Assembly (NCBI GenBank): GCA_947448675.1
Contig: CANFOR010000049.1
Coordinates: forward strand, 1 to 14,139
Length of the DNA stretch: 14,139 nucleotides
Source: Betaproteobacteria bacterium
GTDB taxonomy: Bacteria > Pseudomonadota > Gammaproteobacteria > Burkholderiales > Burkholderiaceae_C
Direction of reading: 5' to 3'
Part shown: piece after piece, positions 1-5,895 of the stretch
How positions within the stretch are numbered: the first letter of the stretch is position 1
How the letters are laid out: every line of letters starts with the position of its first letter
The notes under the pieces: model-generated
Seen by the model: the letters and a program-made list of their open reading frames with translations, nothing else
The model's database searches: none
What the model was told of the DNA's origin: nothing
Position numbers and translations under genes: made by a program

Positions 1-2146
1 CCCCTTTGACTAAGGTAAGCTGTGCGCTGTTCATTGCGACATCTGTGCCTGTTCCCATCGCAATGCCCACATTGGCCGCTGCCAGAGCAGGGGCATCGTT
101 GATTCCGTCACCCGCCATGGCAACGATATGGGCTTTTTTTTGCAATTGTTGGACCAGTACGAGTTTGTCTTGCGGCGTCACCTCGCCATGCACCTCGTGA
201 ATGCCGAGTTTGGCAGCAACTGCCTTGGCCGTGGTCAGGCCATCACCGGTTGCCATCACTATGCGAATGCCCGCCGTTTTGAGTGCCTTAATAGCTTCGA
301 ATGAACTGGGTTTGATTGGATCGGACACAGCGAGCACGCCGGCAAGCTTTCCATCGACTGCAAGGTGCATGACACTGGCACCCTCGGCGCGCAGAGTCTC
401 TGCGTCGGCCTTCAACGCATCCACCGCGATGTTCATTTGTCGCATCAAAGCAATATTGCCCAAAACCAAATGCTTTCCTGCAACTAGACCCTGCACGCCG
501 ATTCCAGAAGCTGACTCGAAATTCTCTGGTGTGTCCAATACCAGCTGCCGGTCGCGTGCGGCTGCCACAATAGCGGCTGCCAACGGATGCTCGCTTCCTT
601 GGTCAAGGCTTGCGGCCAAGCGCAAGACCTCATCTATTTCGTACCCAGGACTTGGCACTGTCTTTTCAAAACGGGGATGCCCTTCGGTCAAAGTTCCCGT
701 CTTGTCGATAATCAGCGTGTCGACTTTGCGCAGGTTTTCAATGGCCGTTGCGTCACGAAACAAAATGCCCTGTGTCGCTCCCTTTCCAGTGGTCACCATG
801 ATGGACATGGGCGTGGCCAATCCGAGTGCACAAGGACAAGCGATGATCAATACCGCGACCGCGTTGATCAAGCCATATACCCAACTGGGCGCAGGGCCCC
901 AAAGTCCCCATCCAATGAAAGTCAAGACAGCAATACTGACAACTCCCACGACAAAGTAGCCAGCCACTACATCCGCCATGCGTTGCATCGGCGCTCTAGA
1001 ACGCTGGGCCAGTGCGACCATTTGCACAATTTGGGACAGCACCATATCGGCGCCTACCTTTTTAGCTTGCATGATCAAGCTGCCACTGGTGTTGAGTGTT
1101 GCGCCAATGAGTTCATCGCCCAAGCGTTTGCTGACAGGCAGTGGCTCACCGGTTAACAAGGATTCATCAATTGCGCTACTACCTTCGGTAACCACACCAT
1201 CGACAGGAACTTTTTCACCAGGACGCACCCGCAATAAGTCGCCTGGCCGAACCTGTGAGAGCTCCAAATTTTGTTCAGTGCCATCGGGGTTTAATCGGCG
1301 CGCTGTCTTCGGTGCCAAGCCCAGTAATGATTTGAGGGCTGCCGATGTCTGTGCGCGCGCCTTGAGCTCCAATATTTGACCCAAGAGCGTTAGCGAAATG
1401 ATGACGGTAGCCGCCTCGAAATACACGGACACCCGTCGCATGGAAATAAACGAATCTGGAAATATTTCAGGTTGAATAGTGGCCGCTACGCTGTAGAGAT
1501 AGGCTGCCCCCGTACCAAGACCGATCAAAGTCCACATATTCGGACTGCGCTGCGCGATGGATTGTCCAGCGCGTACAAAAAATGGCCAACCCGCCCAGAA
1601 AACGATGGGTGTTGCCAGCGCAAACTCGACCCAGCTCTGCACTGCCATGTCCAGCCAATGAAGGCGATGCCCCGCCATAGCGAGTAAAAAAACCAAGCTG
1701 GTGAGTGGAAGCGTCCACCAGAAACGCCGCTGAAAGTCACGCAGCTCAAGCTGGTCTTCATCCCCGAGCGCTGGGATCATCGGCTCCAACGCCATGCCGC
1801 ATTTGGGGCAGCTGCCCCGATGGTCTTGACGAATTTCGGGGTGCATGGGACAGGTGTAAATCGCTCCCTGTGCGCTTGGCTTTGTGCTCAGCTCGTCGGC
1901 GTGGTCTTCCACATACTGTTTGGGGTTGGCCTCAAACTTCACTTTGCAATGGGGACTGCAGAAGAAAAATGTATGCCCCATGTATGCAGCGTGCTGAAGG
2001 GACTGGTCTGTTACCGTCATTCCGCAAACGGGATCCTTCAATACCGCTAGGCCTTCCTTGCCGACGCTCTGCGGTGCTTGGGATTGTGCATTCTTGCCAG
2101 CATGGGGGTGAATCCGCTCATGTTCGTCGTGCTGTTTCGTATCCAT
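1..2146 (-). CDS. Cu(I)/Ag(I)-translocating P1B-type ATPase, C-terminus cut by window edge
   Basis: ATP-driven efflux pump that moves monovalent copper or silver out of the cytoplasm across the inner membrane. The visible 715 residues contain, in order: a His-rich leader, a YHS domain opening with DPVCGM (38-43), a heavy-metal-binding domain bounded by CPMHPEI (from C99) and CPKCGM (113-118), transmembrane segments beginning near residue 146, the actuator-domain TGE (T332-E334), the intramembrane metal site CPC (C437-C439), the phosphorylation motif DKTGT (D481), the nucleotide-binding HP motif (H520-P521) and the GDGIND hinge (from G679). The start at 2146 is favoured by AAGGA at 2152-2156, five bases upstream. 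CPC indicates monovalent-metal specificity; the YHS plus HMBD N-terminus resembles SilP/CopA-type pumps lacking a classical HMA domain, so Cu versus Ag is open. The gene lies 90 bp downstream of smpB on the same strand and looks less GC-rich than its neighbours, which hints at acquisition. Confidence 0.93.
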   Translation of the reverse strand, partial: MDTKQHDEHERIHPHAGKNAQSQAPQSVGKEGLAVLKDPVCGMTVTDQSLQHAAYMGHTFFFCSPHCKVKFEANPKQYVEDHADELSTKPSAQGAIYTCPMHPEIRQDHRGSCPKCGMALEPMIPALGDEDQLELRDFQRRFWWTLPLTSLVFLLAMAGHRLHWLDMAVQSWVEFALATPIVFWAGWPFFVRAGQSIAQRSPNMWTLIGLGTGAAYLYSVAATIQPEIFPDSFISMRRVSVYFEAATVIISLTLLGQILELKARAQTSAALKSLLGLAPKTARRLNPDGTEQNLELSQVRPGDLLRVRPGEKVPVDGVVTEGSSAIDESLLTGEPLPVSKRLGDELIGATLNTSGSLIMQAKKVGADMVLSQIVQMVALAQRSRAPMQRMADVVAGYFVVGVVSIAVLTFIGWGLWGPAPSWVYGLINAVAVLIIACPCALGLATPMSIMVTTGKGATQGILFRDATAIENLRKVDTLIIDKTGTLTEGHPRFEKTVPSPGYEIDEVLRLAASLDQGSEHPLAAAIVAAARDRQLVLDTPENFESASGIGVQGLVAGKHLVLGNIALMRQMNIAVDALKADAETLRAEGASVMHLAVDGKLAGVLAVSDPIKPSSFEAIKALKTAGIRIVMATGDGLTTAKAVAAKLGIHEVHGEVTPQDKLVLVQQLQKKAHIVAMAGDGINDAPALAAANVGIAMGTGTDVAMNSAQLTLVKG

Positions 2147-2205
2147 GATATTCCTTTATGGGGTCTCACGTCAACTTGGGCGGCTACAGGGCCAAGGCAT
2201 ACCAT

Positions 2206-2234
2206 CTTGCACCAGAAGCTATGCCAGCTGCAAG
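2206..2234. repeat. Inverted repeat between smpB and the metal ATPase
   Basis: CTTGCA (2206-2211) and TGCAAG (2229-2234) are perfect complements separated by 17 nt that contain GCTATG. The element lies just past the smpB stop codon and upstream of the ATPase start. It could be a hairpin ending smpB transcription, although no T-run follows, or an operator, or a degenerate member of the GCTAT repeat family described elsewhere in this window. GCTAGC at 2236-2241 overlaps the smpB TAG stop. Function is not established. Confidence 0.35.
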
Positions 2235-2236
2235 TG

Positions 2237-2710
2237 CTAGCGGCTGCGGCTCTTCATCGCGCGCTCAACCTCGCGTTTGCCTTCGCGGTCTTTGATGGTG
2301 TCGCGCTTGTCGTGCTCGGCCTTGCCTTTGGCCAGGCCAATGTCGGCCTTGATCTTGCCCGCCTTCCAATGCAGGTTCAGTGCCACCAGGGTGTAGCCTT
2401 TTTGTTCGACCTTGCCGATCAGGCGGCGAATCTCGTCCTTCTTGAGCAGCAGCTTCTTGGTGCGCACCGCGTCGGGCCGCACATGGGTGCTGGCCGTGCC
2501 CAGGGGGTTGATCTGGCAGCCCAGCAAAAACAGCTCGCCATTGCGCGCCACCACGTAGCCGTCGGTCAGCTGCACCTTGCCTTCGCGCAGGGACTTGACC
2601 TCCCAGCCTTCGAGCACCATGCCCGCTTCAAAGCGTTCCTCAATGAAATAGTTGAAGACGGCTTTTTTGTTGTCGGCAATGCGTTGGGAAAGATCGGGTT
2701 TGCTAGCCAT
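2237..2710 (-). CDS. smpB: SsrA-binding protein SmpB
   Basis: Small RNA-binding protein that escorts tmRNA (SsrA) to ribosomes stalled on broken mRNA, enabling trans-translation. The 157 residues match the normal family length. Family features visible are the N-terminal NKKAVFNYFIEERFEAG stretch, GWEVKSLREGKVQL (about 35-48), INPLGTASTHVRPD in the OB-fold (about 67-81), RTKKLLLKKDEI, and the basic C-terminal tail KAEHDKRDTIKDRE...MKSRSR, which becomes helical in the ribosome. It is transcribed divergently from ratA with only 43 bp between start codons, an arrangement common in proteobacteria. The tmRNA gene itself is not in this window. No strong Shine-Dalgarno is visible before the ATG. Confidence 0.97.
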   Translation of the reverse strand: MASKPDLSQRIADNKKAVFNYFIEERFEAGMVLEGWEVKSLREGKVQLTDGYVVARNGELFLLGCQINPLGTASTHVRPDAVRTKKLLLKKDEIRRLIGKVEQKGYTLVALNLHWKAGKIKADIGLAKGKAEHDKRDTIKDREGKREVERAMKSRSR

Positions 2711-2753
2711 AGTGTGGGTTGGGTCTGCCTACAATAAGGCTAAAGCCTATTCT
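2711..2753. promoter_or_regulatory. Divergent smpB/ratA promoter region
   Basis: These 43 bp separate the two divergent start codons, so promoters for both genes must lie here or reach into the opposite gene. TACAAT at 2730-2735 is a possible -10 for ratA, but no good -35 sits 17 bp upstream. AGGCT-AA-AGCCT (about 2737-2748) is a small perfect dyad just before the ratA start. The assignment rests mainly on geometry. Confidence 0.35.
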
Positions 2754-3260
2754 ATGAAAACTGTAGAGAAATCCGTCCTTATTTGGTACAGCGCAGAAGA
2801 AATGTTTGCCTTGGTGACCGATATTGCCCAATACCCGGCGTTTTTGCCCTGGTGCGACCGTGCCGAGGTCTTGGCGCAAGACGCCAGCGGTGCCACCGCG
2901 CGCATTGGCATTGCCCTGGCGGGCCTGCACCAAAGCTTTAGCACCCGCAACACCCACGGGCAGGGCCCAGGTGGCAGCTTGCATGTGGGCATGGCCTTGG
3001 TTGATGGGCCCTTCTCGCAGCTCGATGGGGCCTGGAGCTTTACGCCGATTGGCCCTGCAACGCCCGCCAATGCTGCATGGGATGCTACCAGTACCATAGC
3101 AAGCATGAGCCCATCCCAACGCGCCTGCCGTGTCGCCCTGCGTTTGAACTATGGCTTTAACAACCGCGCACTGGCCGCCTTGGTCGGCCCGGTGTTCGAC
3201 AAAATCGCCGGCAGCATGGTGGACGCTTTTGTCAAACGGGCTGAGCAGGTCTATGCCTGA
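2754..3260 (+). CDS. ratA: RatA-family START/polyketide-cyclase-like protein
   Basis: Member of the RatA/COQ10 family (SRPBCC fold). The E. coli protein was reported as a toxin that blocks 70S ribosome assembly, while COQ10 relatives bind ubiquinone, so the physiological role is debated. The 168 residues begin MKTVEKSVLIWYSAEEMFALV and carry the typical DIAQYPAFLPWC, VDGPFSQLDGAWSFTP and FDKIAGSMVDAFVKRAEQVY segments. Between WSFTP and ACRV there are about 25 residues where E. coli RatA, as I remember it, has about 4. This extra segment, around residues 104-128, contains a GCTA...TAGC element. The ATG at 2754 was chosen because homology begins there; the frame stays open upstream without further family similarity. 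The stop overlaps the rnfH start by 8 nt, implying coupled translation. Confidence 0.9.
   Translation: MKTVEKSVLIWYSAEEMFALVTDIAQYPAFLPWCDRAEVLAQDASGATARIGIALAGLHQSFSTRNTHGQGPGGSLHVGMALVDGPFSQLDGAWSFTPIGPATPANAAWDATSTIASMSPSQRACRVALRLNYGFNNRALAALVGPVFDKIAGSMVDAFVKRAEQVYA
3084..3100. repeat. GCTA...TAGC palindromic element inside ratA
   Basis: GCTA (3084-3087) and TAGC (3097-3100) flank an ACC-rich centre; read in the ratA frame this gives A-T-S-T-I-A (residues 111-116). It lies in the segment of RatA that is longer than in E. coli. It looks like a diverged, in-frame copy of the short repeat seen at 3741-3757 and 10959-10975. The arms are short, so chance is possible. Confidence 0.4.
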
Positions 3261-3663
3261 CGCCACCGCAAAGCTCAGGGTGAGCGTGTTCTACGCCGAC
3301 GCGCCGCGCGCAGTACAGCAGTGGCGCGGCAGTTTGCCAGCAGGTGCTACGGTGCAAGACGCCATCTGCGCCAGCGGGCATAGCAGCTTGCTTGCGCGCA
3401 TTAGCACACCGATGAGCGAAACTTTTATGAGCGAAAGCTCTCCCGCATCCAACGCGAGTGGCCCACCGCAAGACCTGGGCTTGGCCATTTGGGGCCGCAA
3501 GGCCGAGCTGGGCGATGTGTTGCAAGACCGTGACCGGGTCGAGATTTGCCGCCCGCTCACCGTAGACCCCAAGCTGGCGCGGCGCGAGCGCTTTGCCCAG
3601 CAGGGGAGCCGGGGTAGTGGCTTGTTTGCGACGAAAAGGCCGGGAGCCAAAGCGGGTTATTGA
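3253..3663 (+). CDS. rnfH: RnfH family protein (UPF0125)
   Basis: Small protein of the RnfH/UPF0125 family, with a beta-grasp (ubiquitin-like) fold and no proven biochemical role; it is named after the Rhodobacter rnf cluster. The 136 residues show the family pattern: LRVSVFYADAPRAV at the N-terminus, TVQDAICASG, LAIWGRKAELGDVLQDRDRVEICRPLTVDPKLARRERF near the C-terminal half, then a basic Gly-rich tail. A Ser-rich segment around residues 54-72, with the repeated MSET/MSES, is extra relative to compact family members. The ATG at 3253 overlaps the ratA stop (ATGCCTGA), and pairing of ratA with rnfH beside smpB is a conserved neighbourhood that supports the call. No redox (rnf) genes are present here. 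Confidence 0.88.
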   Translation: MPDATAKLRVSVFYADAPRAVQQWRGSLPAGATVQDAICASGHSSLLARISTPMSETFMSESSPASNASGPPQDLGLAIWGRKAELGDVLQDRDRVEICRPLTVDPKLARRERFAQQGSRGSGLFATKRPGAKAGY

Positions 3664-3721
3664 GTCCCCAGCGCCAGGCCGGGTGCAATCAGTGCATGCG
3701 CCGAAAGGGGTTCACGGAGCC

Positions 3722-3767
3722 TGCATGTAGTGCGGCAAATGCTATAAATTCAATAGCTACACATGCA
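3722..3767. repeat. Palindromic repeat between convergent rnfH and DUF4124 gene
   Basis: The core GCTATAAATTCAATAGC (3741-3757) has 5-bp complementary arms and a 7-nt centre. Outside it, TGCATGTAG (3722-3730) can pair with CTACACATGCA (3757-3767) with a 2-nt bulge, making a longer hairpin. It lies between two convergent genes, where it could act as a bidirectional terminator, although neither side has a clear T-run. The core has the same length and arms as the copy at 10959-10975. I recall similar palindromes as abundant intergenic repeats of Comamonadaceae. Confidence 0.6.
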
Positions 3768-3779
3768 CAGATGGTGCGC

Positions 3780-4304
3780 CTAAGCGCAGTCTTTGAGAAT
3801 TTCGCTCAGGCGTTGGCCTTCAGCCGCGCGGCCCGTGTCCGACATGAATTCGCGCTCGCCTTTGTCGTTCGTGCTTTGGATGCGAATGCCCGAGTCGAGG
3901 GTGGCTTTGCCTTTGCGGGCGCGATCGCAATTGTCGGCCTTGGCGAGTTTGTTTTTCTCATCTTCGGCCTTTTTCTTGGCCGCTTCTTGCGCTTCGGCTT
4001 CTTTCTTTTTGGCCTCTAGGCCGGCGTCTTTGCCACTGGTTTTGGCCAATGCGGGCTTGGCAGCAGAAGCAGCGCTGGCGGCGCCAGCGGGTACATCAAC
4101 CCCCGCCATTGCAGCAGCAGGCGAGGTGCTTACCGCTTTGGCGAGCAGGGGCTGCTTGAGGATGCTTTTGTCAGCAATGTCAGCAGGAGGAGGGCGGTCG
4201 CTAAAAACCTTGCGTCCGTCTTTGTCAACCCATATCCACTGCGCAGCCACGCTGAACGAGGCTACGCATAAGAACGCCAAAAGAGCACTGTGCAATTTCT
4301 TCAT
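3780..4304 (-). CDS. Exported DUF4124 domain protein
   Basis: Predicted secreted or periplasmic protein of unknown function, 174 residues. Residues 1-21 form a signal peptide (MKKLHS, then a hydrophobic core ending SVAAQ). Directly after it comes the DUF4124 signature WIWVDKDGRKVFSDRPPP (about 22-40). The middle is Ala-rich and then a Lys/Glu/Ala-rich stretch (about 95-125) likely to form a charged helix. The C-terminus holds two cysteines (NCDRAR... and the final DCA) that could pair in the periplasm. The ATG at 4304 is preferred because it gives a proper signal peptide; the frame stays open to 4463, but that would run into the guaB start. It is divergent from guaB across 96 bp and convergent with rnfH. 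DUF4124 genes commonly neighbour guaB in Burkholderiales, as far as I recall. Confidence 0.85.
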   Translation of the reverse strand: MKKLHSALLAFLCVASFSVAAQWIWVDKDGRKVFSDRPPPADIADKSILKQPLLAKAVSTSPAAAMAGVDVPAGAASAASAAKPALAKTSGKDAGLEAKKKEAEAQEAAKKKAEDEKNKLAKADNCDRARKGKATLDSGIRIQSTNDKGEREFMSDTGRAAEGQRLSEILKDCA

Positions 4305-4334
4305 GGCCCGCAGTGTACCTCTGTGCAGGCCCAT

Positions 4335-4355
4335 TTGCATGCCCTTGCAATGCAA
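4335..4355. promoter_or_regulatory. Inverted repeat upstream of guaB
   Basis: TTGCAT (4335-4340) and ATGCAA (4350-4355) are perfect 6-bp complements with a 9-nt spacer that includes another TTGCA. The element sits 20 bp upstream of the putative guaB -10 and about 30 bp upstream of the DUF4124 start on the other strand, so a bound protein could affect both. It does not resemble the E. coli PurR box. Role is inferred from position only. Confidence 0.3.
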
Positions 4356-4374
4356 AGTGTGGCCGGTGCACGGG

Positions 4375-4393
4375 TACAATTTGGCTTTTGGAG
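4375..4393 (+). promoter_or_regulatory. Putative guaB -10 element and ribosome binding site
   Basis: TACAAT at 4375-4380 is one base from the sigma-70 -10 consensus. GGAG at 4390-4393 lies 7 bp before the ATG at 4401 and fixes that start. If the -10 is real, the 5' leader is very short, with a start near 4387. No good -35 is found at 17 bp spacing (the position reads GCAAAG), so the promoter call is moderate. Confidence 0.45.
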
Positions 4394-4400
4394 CCTCTAC

Positions 4401-5870
4401 ATGCGTCTGCTCGGTAAAGCGCTCACCTTCGACGACGTGTTGTTGGTGCCAGCCTTCTCCCAAGTCCTGCCCAAGGACACCTCTCTAGCCACCCGCCTGT
4501 CGCGCAACATTCAACTGAACCTGCCCCTGGTTTCAGCGGCCATGGACACTGTTACCGAGGCCCGTTTGGCCATTGCCATCGCCCAAGAGGGAGGCATGGG
4601 CATCATTCATAAAAACCTCACGCCGCAGCAACAAGCTGCCCAGGTGTCGCGCGTCAAGCGTTTTGAAAGCGGCGTGCTGCGCGACCCAGTGGTCATCACC
4701 CCCAGCCACACGGTGCGCCAAGTGCTGGCCATGCAAGAGCAGCTGGGCATTTCGGGCTTTCCGGTCTGCGACGGTAGCCAGGTGGTAGGCATTGTCACGG
4801 GGCGCGACTTGCGCTTTGAAACCCGCCTTGACGTGGCCGTGCACGAGATCATGACCCCACGCGACAAGCTCATCACTGTGCGCGAGGGCAGCTCACCCGC
4901 CGAGGCACGCGGCCTGCTCAACAAGCACAAGTTGGAGCGCCTCTTGGTCGTCAACGACGCCTGGGAGTTAAAGGGCTTGATCACGGTGAAAGACATCACC
5001 AAGCAAACCAGCTTCCCCAACGCCGCGCGCGACGCAGCAGGCCGCTTGCGCGTGGGCGCAGCCGTGGGCGTGGGCGAGGGCACCGAGGAGCGGGTCGAGG
5101 CCTTGGTGCGGGCCGGTGTAGACGCCTTGGTGGTAGACACCGCGCACGGCCACAGCCAGGGCGTGATCGAGCGGGTGCGCTGGGTGAAGCGTAATTACCC
5201 GCAGGTGGACGTAATCGGCGGCAACATCGCTACCGGCGCTGCGGCCTTGGCCTTGGCCGAGGCGGGCGCAGACGCGGTGAAGGTGGGCATTGGCCCCGGC
5301 TCGATCTGCACCACGCGCATTGTGGCAGGGGTGGGCGTGCCGCAGATCATGGCGATTGACAGCGTAGCCACCGCACTGCTGGGCAGCGGCGTCCCGCTGA
5401 TTGCCGACGGCGGCATACGCTACAGCGGCGACATTGCCAAAGCCATTGCGGCTGGTGCCAGCACCGTGATGATGGGCGGCATGTTCGCGGGCACCGAAGA
5501 ATCGCCCGGTGAAATTGTTTTGTACCAAGGCCGCAGCTACAAAAGCTACCGCGGCATGGGCAGCATCGGCGCCATGCAGCAGGGCAGCGCCGACCGTTAT
5601 TTTCAAGAAGCCACCACCGGTAACCCCAATGCCGACAAGCTGGTGCCCGAGGGCATTGAAGGCCGCGTGCCCTACAAAGGCAGCATGGTCTCCATCATCT
5701 TCCAGATGGCCGGGGGCGTGCGCGCCAGCATGGGCTACTGCGGCTGCGCCACCATTGCCGACATGCAAAACCAAGCTGAGTTTGTCGAGATCACCTCGGC
5801 AGGCATCCGCGAGAGCCACGTGCACGACGTGCAAATTACCAAAGAAGCGCCCAACTATCGGGCCGACTGA
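4401..5870 (+). CDS. guaB: Inosine-5'-monophosphate dehydrogenase
   Basis: Oxidises IMP to XMP with NAD+, the first committed step of GMP synthesis, as a cytosolic tetramer or octamer. The 489 residues match the normal length. The catalytic barrel begins at LTFDDVLLVPAFS and is interrupted by two CBS domains (about 93-142 and 151-205, the second starting at MTPRDK), which bind adenine nucleotides in the family. The catalytic cysteine is C303 in GPGSICTTRI. DGGIRYSGD, the GGMFAGTEESPGE segment, YRGMGSIGAM and the mobile-flap GRVPYKG (R422) are all present. The start at 4401 has a good Shine-Dalgarno and gives the canonical N-terminus; the frame is open upstream to 4290 without family similarity. 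It is the first gene of a probable guaB-MFS-guaA operon. Confidence 0.98.
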   Translation: MRLLGKALTFDDVLLVPAFSQVLPKDTSLATRLSRNIQLNLPLVSAAMDTVTEARLAIAIAQEGGMGIIHKNLTPQQQAAQVSRVKRFESGVLRDPVVITPSHTVRQVLAMQEQLGISGFPVCDGSQVVGIVTGRDLRFETRLDVAVHEIMTPRDKLITVREGSSPAEARGLLNKHKLERLLVVNDAWELKGLITVKDITKQTSFPNAARDAAGRLRVGAAVGVGEGTEERVEALVRAGVDALVVDTAHGHSQGVIERVRWVKRNYPQVDVIGGNIATGAAALALAEAGADAVKVGIGPGSICTTRIVAGVGVPQIMAIDSVATALLGSGVPLIADGGIRYSGDIAKAIAAGASTVMMGGMFAGTEESPGEIVLYQGRSYKSYRGMGSIGAMQQGSADRYFQEATTGNPNADKLVPEGIEGRVPYKGSMVSIIFQMAGGVRASMGYCGCATIADMQNQAEFVEITSAGIRESHVHDVQITKEAPNYRAD

Positions 5871-5895
5871 TTGAGTACAACCTGAGAACCACCCC

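Noticed and set aside
201..959. 252-codon open frame on the plus strand
   Set aside because: It lies antisense to the metal ATPase, whose P-type motifs (CPC, DKTGT, HP, GDGIND) are all on the minus strand; the plus-strand translation has no recognisable domain.
2147..2205. MerR/CueR-type copper operator upstream of the metal ATPase
   Set aside because: A 5-bp CTTGG...CCAAG dyad exists, but the arms do not extend and no -35/-10 pair with the expected 19-20 bp spacer was found, so I do not report an operator.
2147..2236. tmRNA (ssrA) gene next to smpB
   Set aside because: The gap is only 90 bp and has no tRNA-like acceptor end or ANDENYALAA-type tag-coding sequence.
2703..3266. 187-codon open frame on the minus strand opposite ratA
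   Set aside because: Antisense shadow; ratA and its overlap with rnfH explain the region fully.
3741..3757. CRISPR or tandem repeat array built from the GCTAT palindromes
   Set aside because: Copies are kilobases apart with no regular spacing or spacers, and no cas genes are present.
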